A program made the position numbers and the translations under genes. The notes under the pieces were generated by a model. It was not told the DNA's origin. It saw nothing but the letters and a program-made list of their open reading frames with translations, and did not search any database. From Eledone cirrhosa (Eukaryota > Mollusca > Cephalopoda > Octopoda > Eledonidae), in NCBI GenBank assembly GCA_964016885.1, contig OZ024743.1, positions 126,320,419 through 126,384,418 on the forward strand: 64,000 nucleotides of DNA, in the 5' to 3' direction. Positions 34,236-46,083 of this stretch are shown here, piece by piece. Position 1 is the stretch's first letter. Every line of letters starts with the position of its first letter.

Positions 34236-34664
34236 TTATGAAAATAAATTTTTTGTACAATTCGATTCAATTTATTGTCATTATAGAAAGAAGTAATGTT
34301 TTTTATTGAGTAACTCTGATTAATAAAGAGAATATTGCCTCCTCACATCATCTTTTCCACAAAAACAGCCCCCACCTGCTTACCTACATCTCACATCATA
34401 TTCAACAAAAGCAAAATCCCCACCCCTACCTCCACACATACAAAAGATTGAAATCTTATGCATCACAAACTCTCACAGAACAGATACCATAAGAATTTCT
34501 TATTTTGGCACAAAGCCATAATTTTCAGGGATTTTGGTTTGGTCACTTCATTCAACAGCCAGAGACTGCTGTGATCTATGAAGGCCCAAGAGGACAAAAA
34601 AAACAATACCTGTCTACAAGAGTGAATAATTTCAACCATTGTCTGGTTGAACACCACCACCTGC
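34236..34664. other. No gene recognised
   Basis: AT-rich then C-rich (CACATCTCACATC) unique-looking sequence without a supported frame. Confidence 0.4.
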
Positions 34665-34800
34665 CCCTTGGCTGCTTTTAGTGGAGTTCACTTTGATACA
34701 AGAATTCAGATCTGGTCTCCTATTTGAGGACAACTTCTTTCCGTTAGTCTTGGAGGCCCTAAAAAGGATTGGGTACTGCACTTCCTTCTTTTACTAAACA
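34665..34800 (+). repeat. SINE-B 3' body
   Basis: CCCCTTGGCTGCTTTTAGTG, GAGTTCACTTTGATAC, TCTGGTCTCCTATTTGAGG and a terminal TTTACTAAACAGT match the SINE-B body and tail at 50787-51085 in order. Confidence 0.65.
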
Positions 34801-34802
34801 GT

Positions 34803-35175
34803 CATCATCATTTTACGTCTGCTTCCCACATTGGCATGGATCAGATAAGTCATCACAGTCTGAGCCTAGACAGGTCAGAGTGACCTCATCTTGCTCATAT
34901 GTTCCAGATTTAACAAAATTTCTGTAGCTGAATTCCCTTCCTAACACCAACCACCTTTTCATGGGATAATCATTATCCTTTAACAGAGTGTGCTAGACGC
35001 ATTTTATCATGGCACAATTACTGCCACTTCACAGAGAGTGCTGGGTGCATTTTATATGGCACCATCACTACCACTTTACAGAGCATACTGGGTGCATTTT
35101 ATTGTGGTACCAGCACAATCACTTTACAAAATGTACTGAATTCATTTTATCATGGCACCAACATTAGAGAGGTAG
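34803..35175 (-). repeat. Retroposon tail with expanded units
   Basis: Minus-strand tail. ATCATCATTTTACGTCTGC and CTGAATTCCCTTCCTAACAC are followed by three or four diverged 48-50-bp units (TGGGTGCATTTTAT, CACCATCACTACCACTTTAC). These are the reverse complement of the 96-bp satellite halves. Confidence 0.7.
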
Positions 35176-35209
35176 TAATATGCGTGGTCAGACAAAAGAG
35201 ATTCCTCTA

Positions 35210-35408
35210 CCCTATATTGTTTGCATTGGCAGTATCGGTAGAGAGTCGGACACCCTGCTTTGCAGCATAGTTACGGCCCTTTATGATCTGAGTTCAAATC
35301 CTGCCAAGGTTAATTTTGCCTTTCATCCTTACGGGGTTGATAAAATAAAGTACCAGTAATGCACTGGGTAATGGCTGGTCATGTGCCAAAAGTAGAAACA
35401 ATTATTTT
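35210..35408 (+). repeat. SINE-A copy, complete
   Basis: Head TTGGCAGTATCGGTAGAGAG, B-box-like GAGTTCAAATCCTGCC, body GGGTTGATAAAATAAAGTAC and end GTGCCAAAAGTAGAAACAAT are present in order. Confidence 0.85.
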
Positions 35409-36282
35409 TACAGTTGGATGCTCTTTTTATTTTAACCATTCAATATTACCCCTTTCATTGCCATATTTCTAATATAATACACTGCATGTGATTTTCAAAT
35501 CATTTTGAAAATAATCGTGTAATTGGAGAGATTTAGTAATATAACTCATTATTATGCTAGTATTTGGAACATAACTTAAAGGTTCTTACATAAAATTATG
35601 GTGGAAAGATGTTAGATAAATATAAACACTTTAAAATAAAAGTTTTGTATCATAGAACCAGGGTGACTTTCAGGCAGTTTAGTATAAGAATTGTGACTGT
35701 TGTTTAGCCCAAGGTTAGCACTGATTGAGCAGACCTATGATCAAAGGTGTTCAAGCCTCAATCATCTTGTCTTTACTCGGGTTTAATGTAATCAGGACTA
35801 CATTCTCCAATGTGTCCTTCTATTTTAAGACTGGATGGTATGATTAGATTGTTATTTCTAGCAGTTTGAAAGACTGCTAAGAGACTCCCTCAATAAACCA
35901 AGGTAGAATCTATTGCTGACCAAACAGACTAAAATGGCCTTTTCTTTCTTTTTTAGAGAGGGACATGTGATTGGTGGGAGGGAGGATCCTGAAAATAAGG
36001 TATTCTTGGCATCAGGAAAGACATTTGTCCCCATCCTCACCTACTAGTACCAAACCATAACTTTGAACAACTTGTAAGATGAGCTGTCTTTGGCAGACAG
36101 CTGGCAAAACCAGAAAGGAGTGAATCAGAAATTAAGACATTAGGCAGATGGTTCATGCCATACCCATCACTCAGTTCATAGCTCAACAAAATGTAAAATT
36201 GTTTTGTCATCTAAGGGAATGCCAATTGGTCAGCCAGAACTAGGGTAAGACACTCCACACCCACAGTATTACATTATTACAG
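35409..36282. other. No gene; possible MITE at 35440-35650
   Basis: TTTTAACCATTCAATATTAC followed by CCCCTTTCATTGCC looks like one end of a TTAA-type MITE, but I cannot find a clear opposite end. The rest is unique-looking. Confidence 0.4.
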
Positions 36283-36455
36283 GGTGGTGGATTGCCAGTA
36301 TCGGTAGAGTGTCAGACACCATGCTTTGCAGCATAGAGTTATGCTCTTTTACGCTGAGGTTAGCTTTATTTTTCATCCTTATAGGGCCCATTAAATAAAG
36401 CACCAGTAATGCACTGGGTTATTGCTGGCCTTGTTCCAAAAGTAGAAACAATTAT
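36283..36455 (+). repeat. SINE-A copy with deleted B-box region
   Basis: GGTGGATTGCCAGTATCGGT to CATAGAGTTATGCTC, then directly GCTGAGGTTAGC, so the GAGTTCAAATCC block is missing. The body and GTTCCAAAAGTAGAAACAAT end follow. Confidence 0.82.
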
Positions 36456-36689
36456 CACAGGCTTCAAGCCTGCTACAGATCTCCAACTTCATCTTTCTCA
36501 TGACACCTTCCCAGTAGGAGCAACAGGACCACAACAAAAAAACAACAACAACAAAACAATGATGATGATGGTAGTGTTATTGGATGTGCTGCTGATGATG
36601 ACAATGATGAGAATAGTGATGATGGTGAGGATGAGAGATTTTTAAAAACATAGTTGCCACAACGCAGGTAACTATAATAATAGTTTTGC
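36456..36689. other. CAA- and GAT-rich interval, no gene
   Basis: AACAACAACAACAAAAC and GATGATGATGG runs. Short frames here have no support. Confidence 0.4.
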
Positions 36690-37015
36690 ATAAATTGAGA
36701 GATGGAAAAAAGTGGAGATGCTGTCCCCAGGAGTAGTTTATCTGATTTATTAAATTATTTATAGATAAACGTTATGAATTAATTAATGAGCTGAAAATAT
36801 TTAAAATTTGAAAAAGAGAGTGTCCCAAATGTAGAAAATAACTGTAATAAGAGTCAATGACAATAGATAATAGTTGAGATAGAGATGGAAAAAATGGGCA
36901 GGCATTTTTGTCCACTTTTTTCTATCACTAAAGATTATTTATCCAATTTTCTCAAATATCTATAGTGACTGACTGTTATTGCAGTTATTTTTGCATTTGG
37001 GACACTCACATTTTT
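36690..37015. repeat. Foldback-like element
   Basis: GAGTGTCCCAAATGTAGAAAAT (36813 region) recurs inverted as GTTATTTTTGCATTTGGGACACTC (36980 region). Inside, GAGATGGAAAAAA (36886) pairs loosely with TTTTTTCTATC (36919). A related GAGATGGAAAAAAGTGG lies at 36700. The arrangement fits a non-autonomous foldback or MITE. The 36960-37000 part also matches the tail of the SINE at 30930. Confidence 0.5.
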
Positions 37016-37837
37016 TTCTTTATAGCATTCTGGCGACTATATTTTTTAATTTTCCAATGCTTTGTAAGTCAACCAATCTTACAAATTTTTTTTTCTAAAA
37101 GATCTTATGCATGTGAACTGTATTGAATTTAGTGTTCAAAATAATGAGGATTAAATCTACAGCTCTTGTCAATGTCACTTACTTAAAACTACTTATATTT
37201 GAAATAAATTTCAGAATACTTTCACTATTTCACTTGATTTCTTGACACAGTACTTTTAAAGATTGATTATATTTCATATGCAATATGTATACATACACAC
37301 ATGTGCACATATACATACATACACACACACATACATATATGTATATACATATATATACATACACACAACACACATATACATATATATATATATATACATA
37401 AGAACATCAAATGATGATGATACATATACATACATAGACATGTACACAAACATATAATTCATTTTATTTACACTTCCAACATTTGCTTAGCAAATCAAAA
37501 ATCATGACTTCTTTCAAAAAGAGAGAGTGGGGAGGGGGGATTAAAAAATTACTATGAGATGTTGAAAGAGATAAATGAAAATAAAAGAAGTTAAAGTAGA
37601 AATAAGAGAAGCATCTTCTTGTATATCAACATGAGATTCTTTTTAGAAATATTTGCAAGTGGAAGTTGTCATTGATTTTACATCATCTTTTAGAGAAACT
37701 AAAGTTCTTTAATGTGACTTCAAATGTTAAACCACTTGAATATATCTTTATCAAATCAAACAAATATCTGCAACAAATGTACTCATACTTATACATGTAT
37801 GAGCATATGTGTGTGAGTGGATGTGTGTATATTATCA
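37016..37837. other. No gene; AC/TA microsatellites at 37285-37400
   Basis: AT-rich sequence with a run of CACACA/TATACA repeats. Frames in it read Tyr-Ile or Cys-Met repeats. GATGATGATA at 37413 is a short isolated run. Confidence 0.5.
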
Positions 37838-38320
37838 TTTTAAGTAGATTTTTCTATGCTGGCATGAGTTGGACAGGACTTTTTGAGGCAATGTTTTACA
37901 GCCGGTTGCCCATCTATGTCAGGTCAGGCTTCAACCAGCTACTGTTACCATGTAACAAAGTACAACCGGCTTCCCTCATCAAACCCTAGTCCGGTGAAAA
38001 GGGTAAGTGGAACACCTCCAGCATAAAAACAAGAGCTGTTAAAAGGGCAGATAAATGTATCAGAGTAAATGGCCATCTACCCTAAGTATGGGTTAAATAG
38101 CCTTACCAGCCCACAATTGCCCAAGCATGGTGATACGAACAAAACTCCTGATATGAACAAAACCAAACAGAAAATGGTGGAAGTCAACCAGAGAAGGATT
38201 CCTCCAACAAGAGTGAGAAATCCTTGGATTAGAATGGGTTGCCCTTCTTGATACCAACCCTTTTAGTCGCTTTTTAAAACTCACAAGAATATGGTGTACT
38301 TGTTCTAAACTAGATACACA
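37838..38320 (-). repeat. Diverged retroposon tail pieces
   Basis: CTGGCATGAGTTGGACAGG, TTTTTGAGGCAATG and ACAGCCGGTTGCCC match the 10691 fragment. Around 38240-38310, CTTGATACCAACCC and AATATGGTGTACTTGTTC match the end of the 54495-54665 tail. The middle is unassigned. Confidence 0.5.
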
Positions 38321-38390
38321 CACATACACACATAAAAGCATATATATAAATGTATATATGTTTTTGCACATATATATATGTAAATATATA

Positions 38391-38430
<40 letters not shown>

Positions 38431-38503
38431 TATATATTTATATATATATATGTGCAAAAACATATATACATTTATATATATGCTTTTATGTGTGTATGTG
38501 TGT
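38321..38503. repeat. Long near-perfect palindrome in TA/CA-rich DNA
   Basis: The left arm has ACACATAAAAGCATATATAT, AAATGTATATATG and TTTTTGCACATAT. The right arm carries the exact inverse order (ATATGTGCAAAAA, CATATATACATTT, ATATATATGCTTTTATGTGT). Arms are about 85-90 bp around a TA centre. The non-TA landmarks match on both sides, so it is more than a chance TA effect. Confidence 0.85.
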
Positions 38504-38504
38504 A

Positions 38505-39876
<1,372 letters not shown>

Positions 39877-40222
39877 GAGGGCACATGGCTTAGTGGTTAG
39901 AGCATTGGACTTGCAATCGAAAGGTTGTGAGTTCAATTCTCAGACCGGGTGATGTGTTGTTTCCTTGAGCAAGACACTTTATTTCACATTGCTCCAGTTT
40001 ACTCAGCTGTAGAAATGAGATGATAGGGACTGGGGTCCCTACCATTCCACTGCAAAGTGGTCGTGGAGGTGCCACGGAAAAAAAGCACCCAGCACTCACT
40101 GTAAATGAGGTTGGTGTTAGGAAGGGCATCCAGCTGTAGAAATCAAGCCAGAATCAGTTCCCGTCCCACCCTTGGAAGCAGGGAAAAAGTGGACGTAAAA
40201 TGAAATGATGATGATGATGATG
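39877..40222 (+). repeat. SINE-C copy, complete
   Basis: GGCACATGGCTTAGTGGTTA head, GAGTTCAATTCTCAGACC B-box-like block, body, LINE-type tail and GATGATGATGATGATG end, then TA. It is a close match to 22596-22937. Confidence 0.9.
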
Positions 40223-40289
40223 TAAATATATATGTGCATATACATATATAAATATATATATATATATATAGATATAGATATATTTATAT

Positions 40290-40672
40290 ATAACCTACAG
40301 TCAGTAGGCCTCTCCAAACACACCGCAACTCACTACCCACTCCATCCTCCCACTCCCACCAACACCACCCTTTCTCTATGAAGTTATGTTGGTACCACAA
40401 CATCCAGTCCAAACTAATGAGATCGTGTAGGTGTCATGACAAAAAACACACAGTCCACGCTGTAATGTGGCCGTGTAGGTAACTCGGTAAAAAGTTCCCA
40501 GTCCACACTGTAAACGTGGTTGGTGATAGGAAGGGCATCCAGCCATAGAGAACCTGCCAGATAGTCCTATACGAGTGAGACACGGTCACCCGATCAATCT
40601 TGCCTCAAGTGGGACAATTCCCGTCTAAACCCATGCTAGTGTGGAAGATAGACGTTAAACGATGATGATGAT
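40290..40672 (+). mobile_element. RTE-like LINE 3' UTR fragment
   Basis: It starts CTACAGTCAGTAGGCCTCTC, just after the LINE stop codon position in other copies. It includes GAGATCGTGTAGGTGTCATG, the AGGAAGGGCATCCAGCC block and CCCATGCTAGTGTGGAAG, and ends in GATGATGATG. More diverged than the 45.7-kb copy. Confidence 0.85.
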
Positions 40673-40689
40673 ATATATAGATAGAGAGA

Positions 40690-40755
40690 TATATCATCAT
40701 CATCATCGTTTAACATCTATCTTCCACGCTAGCATGGGTTTAGCATGGGTTTAGC
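40690..40755 (-). mobile_element. LINE tail scrap, inverted
   Basis: ATCATCATCATCGTTTAAC then CCACGCTAGCATGGGTTTAG, where a GCATGGGTTTA unit occurs three times in tandem. It is opposed to the preceding plus-strand tail, with 20 bp of TA-type sequence between. Confidence 0.75.
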
Positions 40756-40800
40756 ATGTATATATATATATAGAGATAGATAGATATATGTATATATATA

Positions 40801-41076
40801 TTGTCTTGTTGTTTCCTTGAGCAAGACACTTTATTTCACATTGCTCCAGTTTACTCGGCTGCAAAGTGGTCGTGTAGGTGCCACGGCAAAAAAAGCACCC
40901 AGCCCACACTGTAAAGTGGACATGTAGGCGCCACGGAAAAAAAGCACCCAGCACTCACTGTAAATGAGGTTGGTGTTAGGAAGGGGATCCAGCTGTAAAA
41001 ATCAAGCCAGAATCAGTTCCCATCCCACCCTTGGAAGCAGGGAAAAGCGGACGTAAAATGATGATGATGATGATGA
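40801..41076 (+). repeat. SINE-C copy, head missing
   Basis: Begins TTGTTTCCTTGAGCAAGACA after (TA)n and lacks the tRNA-like head. It has two CACCCAG...CACT units and ends in GATGATGATGATGATGAT. Confidence 0.85.
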
Positions 41077-41091
41077 TATATATATATATAT

Positions 41092-41910
41092 ATATGTTTC
41101 TTTATTAGCCACAGGGGCACAAAAGAAGGGGACAAATACAAAGGGGGAAGTTTACATACAATAAAAACGTGTAAAATATTATCACAAATGCAATATAAAA
41201 ATTAGTTGATTTTCCCCAATAGGGGGAGACATTACATATGGGTAACACATACCCCCGAAAAAAAGATGTGCAACCCTCATCTCCAGGAGTACGAAGAGTT
41301 TGTACTCCCTTCCTCTCCTCCTCTTTTTCCTCAACCTACAGGCTGATATAGAGAGAAGGCCCATTCACTCGGGCCATTCTCGCCACTTTCATCAACCTTT
41401 CATAAAACTTGCTGGGTTACAGCACCTCTCTCTCTATCCTGATTCTTCTTCCAGTTGTTGGCCGGAGAGAAAAGTGTCTGACCTCAGCCCTTTCAGCCTT
41501 GTCCACCATACAACCTCTTTCGCCATAGCTATCACACAAAGGAAAACCGCCTCTCCTTTGTTTTTGAAGGAGGGTGGCGGTTTGATCATGACAATGGACT
41601 CGGTGGTCAACCGGATTGGTCCCACCCGCGACAATAGTCGTTCTACATAGCGCCACAGGTTGTGACACCCGGGCAGTGTATGAATGCATGCGTGACGATT
41701 TCTTCGCACCTCGGACAGATCTTTTTTGCAGGGTCCCTGCCAGGGCGCCCATGTCTGTAGAGCTTGTCTCGAACTGGTAGAGCTCCTCGGTAGCACTGCC
41801 ACGCCAGGGACTTTTGGAAGTTGTCCATCAGTCCCGGGTGGAAGGTCCTACCAAACAGACTGGCCAGTTCGTCTTCCTCTACGCCTAGAGTTTCACCAAG
41901 CGCGTTGTCA
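41092..41910 (-). pseudogene. Tx1/L1-type LINE, 3' portion
   Basis: Minus-strand frames in order: LAWQCYRGALPVRDKLYRHG followed by KKICPRCEEIVTHAFIHC (41640-41900), a CxxC...HxFxxC zinc-binding region typical after L1/Tx1-type RTs. After a frameshift near 41650 comes LCVIAMAKEVVWWTRLKG. After another comes FYERLMKVARMARVNGPSLY ending ISL and a stop near 41337. About 250 bp of 3' UTR runs to CCACAGGGGCAC at 41092. The three frames join into one C-terminal region. It may be the same family as 28441-29118 but shares no overlap to compare. Confidence 0.8.
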
Positions 41911-42005
41911 CCCGACCAATCTTGCCACAAGTAGGACAATTCCCGTCTAAACCCATGCTAGCGTGGAAGATAGACGGTAAACGTTGATGATGATGATGAT
42001 GATAT
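41911..42005 (+). mobile_element. RTE-like LINE tail, last 95 bp
   Basis: CCCGACCAATCTTGCCACAA, CCCATGCTAGCGTGGAAG and GATGATGATGATGATG correspond to the end of the 40290-40672 tail. It adjoins the Tx1/L1 fragment directly. Confidence 0.8.
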
Positions 42006-42069
42006 ATATATATAAGGAGTTTCACTTGTTTATCATGTATATATATATATATAATAATAATAATAATAA

Positions 42070-42258
42070 TAATTGTTTCTACTATTGGCACAAGGCCAGC
42101 AATTACCCAGTACATTACTGGTACTTTATTTTATTGACCCCGTAAGGATGAAAGGCAAAGTTAACTTTGGCGGGATTTGAACTCAGAATGGCAAGGGCAG
42201 TAGCTATGCGTCAAAGCATGGCATCCGACCCTCTACCGATACTGCCAATCCACCGCCC

Positions 42259-42260
<2 letters not shown>
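42070..42260 (-). repeat. SINE-A copy
   Basis: TTGTTTCTACTATTGGCAC to TACCGATACTGCCAATCC. Near complete, ending in an (AAT)n run on the left. Confidence 0.87.
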
Positions 42261-42292
<32 letters not shown>

Positions 42293-42295
42293 TAA

Positions 42296-42482
42296 TAATT
42301 GTTTCTACCTTTGGCACAAGGCCAGCAATTACCCAGTACATTACTGGTACTTTATTTTATCGACCCCGCAAGGATGAAAGGCAAAGTCAACCTCAGCGGG
42401 ATTTGAACTCAGATCGAAAAGGGACGTAACTATGCTGGAAAGCATGGCGTCCGACCCTCTACCGATACTGCCAATCCACCAA
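42296..42482 (-). repeat. SINE-A copy
   Basis: Second copy in the same orientation, separated by (AAT)n, with TTTCTACCTTTGGCAC to CCGATACTGCCAATCC. Confidence 0.87.
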
Positions 42483-42701
42483 TAATAGTAATAAACGAAA
42501 GATATAACTTTATAACATCACTATTTATTTCTTTATATATATTTCGGGGATGCAAAAATTTATGTTCAACATAAATCAGAGCATGCCTTCTTCAGACAAA
42601 ATACATATGTGATGTATAAATTGTTTGATGATATACTCGCAAGAGTGAGCTTTACAGATCAATGACAAACGAGTATATTTCAGACAAAATACATATGTGA
42701 T

Positions 42702-43362
42702 CATCATCACCGTTTTACGTCCGTTCTTCCATGCTAGCATGGGTTAGACGGGTTGTCCTGTTGTGGGCAGTGTCTGGTCGGCTGACCATGCCTTGCTCAT
42801 ACAGGAACTGATTTGGCTTGGTTTCTACAGCTGGATGCCCTTCCTAACACCAACCTCATTTACAGTGAGTGCTGGGTACTTTTTTCGTGGCGCCTACACG
42901 TCCACTTTAGAGTGTGGGCTGGGTGCTTTTTTGCCGTGGCACCTCCACGACCACCTTGTGGTGGGGGGTGTGGGGGCATATTGTCTATATGCTTCAGCTT
43001 GTACCCATGGGAGGTCAGGTATTCTGTATTACTGCGTGACGCCAGAAGTCACGGTCGTGTGTCATTGTCTTTGAGAGGTGTAATTGGGTAAGGTCGGCTT
43101 TTATCACCTCATCCCAGGTCATCTTGGGTCTCCCCACTCCGCGGTTTCCATCAGCTTCTAGTGCTCTGCACCTTTTTATGCAGCTGTCATCCTTCATACG
43201 CATCACATGTCCATACCAGCGCAACCGCCTCTCCTGCACACAGCATTTGATTCCTCTTATGCTCAGTCTCTCTCTCAATTCATTTATGCTTTGTCGTTCA
43301 CGTATATTATTGTTACACATCCATCGGAGCATGCAGGCTTCGTTTCTCTCTAATCTACGTAA
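42702..43362 (-). pseudogene. RTE-like LINE 3' fragment inside the palindrome
   Basis: The tail ATCATCATCACCG starts at 42702 next to TGAT, and sequence resumes with TGATGTATAA at 43363, so TGAT is a possible target duplication. Coding starts at 43362 with [20 protein letters not shown] and runs through [17 protein letters not shown] and GRPKMTWDEV to a stop near 43015. The 3' UTR is the long-tail subtype (GGTTGTCCTGTTGTGGGC). No frameshift in about 110 codons, so it is fairly recent. Confidence 0.87.
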
Positions 43363-43569
43363 GTGATGTATAAATTGTTTGATGATATACTCACAAGAGT
43401 GAGCTTTACAGATCAGTGACAAGCAGGTATAAATACCCACTTGTCACTGATCTGTAAAGATCACTCTTGCGAGTATATCATCAAACAATTTATACATCTC
43501 ATATGTATTTTGTATGAAGAAGGCATGCTCTGATTTATGTTAAACATAAATTTTTGCATCCCCGAAATA

Positions 43570-44076
43570 TCTATATATATAAAACTGAGGATGTCTGTCT
43601 ATGTGTGTGTGAGTTTGAATCCCTAAAACTAGAGAACCACCCAACCGACTGTTTTCAAACTTTACACATGTAATACTTATGTTTCAGGGAGTGTTCTGAG
43701 CCAAAAATATTTCAAATTTTCAATGCCCTAGGGACCGCATTAGGCGATTTAGCGATCTCTCTCTATAATTCTTAGTCTTTCTCTTTTTAGATAGATACAT
43801 ACATATAACGTCGCGCCCTTATAATATATGTCTGTATGTCTGGCTGTCTGCTGCCTCCGGTTATTCTGCCACCCTTGCTCAAGACAAATCTCACACTCAC
43901 TCCCCAAACAGTTGGTAAGTGCACACAACTCACGTTTTAAGTCACAGTGTTACTTACTCACATACCCCAGACCATTACTTCTTTGCCAGCTGTGGTTGTG
44001 GCAATACTAAGCTTAGCTAAGGTGGTTATATATTTCACAATACCTTATCCCGTGCAACGCCGGGTACCACTGCTAG
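43570..44076 (+). mobile_element. Non-autonomous Helitron, 507 bp
   Basis: It starts TCTATATATATAAAACTGAG right after A (43569) and ends CACTGCTAG right before T (44077), the A^T target rule of Helitrons. A small hairpin (CCCG...CGGG, 44050-44064) lies 12 nt upstream of CTAG. Removing the segment restores CCCGAAATATATATAA in the host arm, which is what the opposite arm of the palindrome contains. No target duplication is present, also as expected. The interior has no ORF of note, so it depends on an autonomous partner. Confidence 0.85.
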
Positions 44077-44130
44077 TATATAATGAAATAAATAGTGATG
44101 TAATAAAGTTATATCTTTCGTTTATTACTA

Positions 44131-44232
44131 TTATTATCATATTACTCCAGATAAATATTATCTGTCAAGTGCTTTGTATCTGTTATAAACATAACTCAGT
44201 TGATTACATATCAACGAAGTCTTTAACTCATT

Positions 44233-44272
<40 letters not shown>

Positions 44273-44894
44273 ATATCCACGGTTAGTTGTGGGGTCTAGT
44301 TTGCATGAAGAACTCAATGTAATCCATATGTTGAAAATGTTGTAGGTTAAAATAAATCCCGGAAAACAATAAAACATCAGAAGGAAAACAGAGTCATGAT
44401 ATAAGTTAAAACAATGAAATAAAAATTCAAGTCATTAGGAATATACTTCACTGCTTTACGATTGTTTCTAGGTGATAATAATACATTGTATGCATATTTC
44501 GTTATCGATCTATGTAAGGTTAGTTACAAAATATCAAATAAGGAATATATTTACCTACGTATCATCAGCCGTTGTCAAAAGCAATGAAAATGTTATTCAA
44601 AATTAATAGTAAATTGAGTTCTATGACCTTATTTGAAGGTAGCTGAAGAACAAACCAATCAAATGGTGTTTTGCCATATGATGTTAAGACGAAATATAAC
44701 TCACTTTAGTTAAGGTCATGATCTTTTGAAAGGAATAGTTGAATGGTGTTAAAAATAGAATTACTATGAAGAACCTATGAATAAAAGGGATTGTTATATT
44801 GATAGTTGAATGTAGATGGTGGAGTGAAGTTTAAAAAGGGGTGTAAAAATTATATGTTGAGTTGTGTTGTATGGAATTTTAAGGTGAATATAAA
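44131..44894. other. No gene; terminus-like motif at 44496-44568
   Basis: TA microsatellite at 44226-44267, then AT-rich sequence. On the minus strand CTGATGA (44568-44562) and CGAAAT (44501-44496) repeat the terminus motif with a longer spacer. Could be a Penelope-like 3' flank. Confidence 0.45.
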
Positions 44895-45060
44895 TAGTGG
44901 TCGTGGAGGTGCCACGGAAAAAAAAGCACCCAGCACTCACTGTAAATGAGGTTGGTGTTAGGAAGGGCATCCAGCTGTAGAAATCAAGCCAGAATCTGTT
45001 CCCGTCCCACCCTTGCAAGCAGGGAAAAGTGGACGTAAAATGAAGATGATGATGATGATA
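44895..45060 (+). repeat. SINE-C or LINE tail, truncated
   Basis: AGTGGTCGTGGAGGTGCCAC to CTTGCAAGCAGGGAAAAG and GATGATGATGATGATA. Only the tail remains. Confidence 0.85.
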
Positions 45061-45504
45061 TATATATAAAATTAAGAATGCAAGGAAATAATAGACAAAC
45101 ATATGCCTATTGTTATACTTTGGGAGGGTCATGTTGCCAATAATATACCTATTATTTCTTCAAAATCCTGACTGCAGTTTTGATGAATTGTCTTGTAGCA
45201 ATCATGCACTATAGAAGTGCACCATTGCTGTGAGGTTATAAGGCTTATCAAGAGATCTCTCAGTTAGTGGACTGTTTCTTGACTTGACCATTACAACTGA
45301 ATAATTCTCGGTAAGTGGAGGGAGAAATTAACACATGATACAACGGTCACAGAATGGAGGGTGAAGGATGGACATTAAGCAAGTACCGTATTTGCTAGAA
45401 AAAGCAATTAGCACCTGCCTGGTTATATTAACCATAAGGGAGTTTGGGACAAAATATAATGAGATACACACACAGTTGCTCAATGACTGAAAGAGGTAAA
45501 ATAA
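45061..45504. other. No gene recognised
   Basis: Unique-looking. CTCAATGACTGAAAGAGGTA at 45479-45498 may be a scrap of the SINE tail type seen at 27424. Confidence 0.4.
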
Positions 45505-45645
45505 TTGTTTCTTTATTTTATCGACCCCGTAAGGATAAAAGGCAAAGTTAACCTCGGCGGGATTTGAACTCAGATCATAAAGGGACATAACTGTGCTAGA
45601 AAGCATGGCGTCTGACCCTCTACCGATACTGTCAATCCACCACCA
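45505..45645 (-). repeat. SINE-A copy with internal deletion
   Basis: TTGTTTC is joined directly to TTTATTTTATCGACCCCG. About 50 bp of the normal end block is lost. The head is intact to CCGATACTGTCAATCC. Confidence 0.85.
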
Positions 45646-45699
45646 TTTTCAGACCGGGTGATATGTTATATGTATACATATGTTATATATATATACATA

Positions 45700-46083
45700 T
45701 AGACCCGCCTTGCCAGTAGGCATCTCTAACAAACTACACCCCGTCCCGCCACCACCCCCACCCCATCCACACCACCCCGTTCTATGTAAAGTTATGTTGG
45801 TGCCGCGCCATCCAGGCCGAAACAAATGAGATCGTGTAGGTGTCACGACAAAAAAACACACAGTCCACGCTGTAATGTGGCCGTGTAGGCAACACGGTAA
45901 AAACCTCCCAGACCCACACTGTAAATGTGGTTGGTGTTAGGAAGGGCATCCAACTGTAGAAAACCTGCCAGACAGTCCTATGCGAGCAAGACAATCACTC
46001 TTGCCTCAAGTGGGACTACCCCCGTCCAAACCCATGCAAGCGTGGAACACGGACGTTAAACGTTGATGATGATGATGATGATG
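45700..46083 (+). mobile_element. RTE-like LINE 3' UTR, clean
   Basis: Starts AGACCCGCCTTGCCAGTAGG at the end of the coding region after TA-type repeats. It carries the whole 3' UTR and ends in (GATGAT)n. Nearly identical to the tail of 21342-21972 and, inverted, to 38505-38880. Confidence 0.9.

Larger units (their letters stand above)
42484..44130. mobile_element. Palindromic retroelement terminus (Penelope-type?) with two nested insertions
   Basis: The left arm (42484-42680) runs from TAATAAACGAAAGATATAAC through TTTCGGGGATGC and CCTTCTTCAG to ATACTCGCAAGAGTG and TTTACAGATCA. The right arm (43437-43569 plus 44077-44130) is its inverse. A second direct copy of the inner segment (CAGACAAAATACATATGTGAT, then TGATGTATAAATTG) sits in the middle, split by a LINE fragment. 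The right arm is split by a Helitron. Paired inverted and tandem terminal units are known for Penelope-like elements, and the CTGAAGA...CGAAAT ends resemble other termini here. No coding sequence remains. Confidence 0.65.

Noticed and set aside
41300..41802. Overlapping plus and minus frames taken as separate genes
   Set aside because: The minus frames join, with frameshifts, into one Tx1/L1-type C-terminal region. The plus frame is its shadow.
42595..42720. LINE target duplication longer than TGAT
   Set aside because: The longer match CAGACAAAATACATATGTGAT at 42592 and 42681 is a repeat of the host element, not a duplication made by the insertion.
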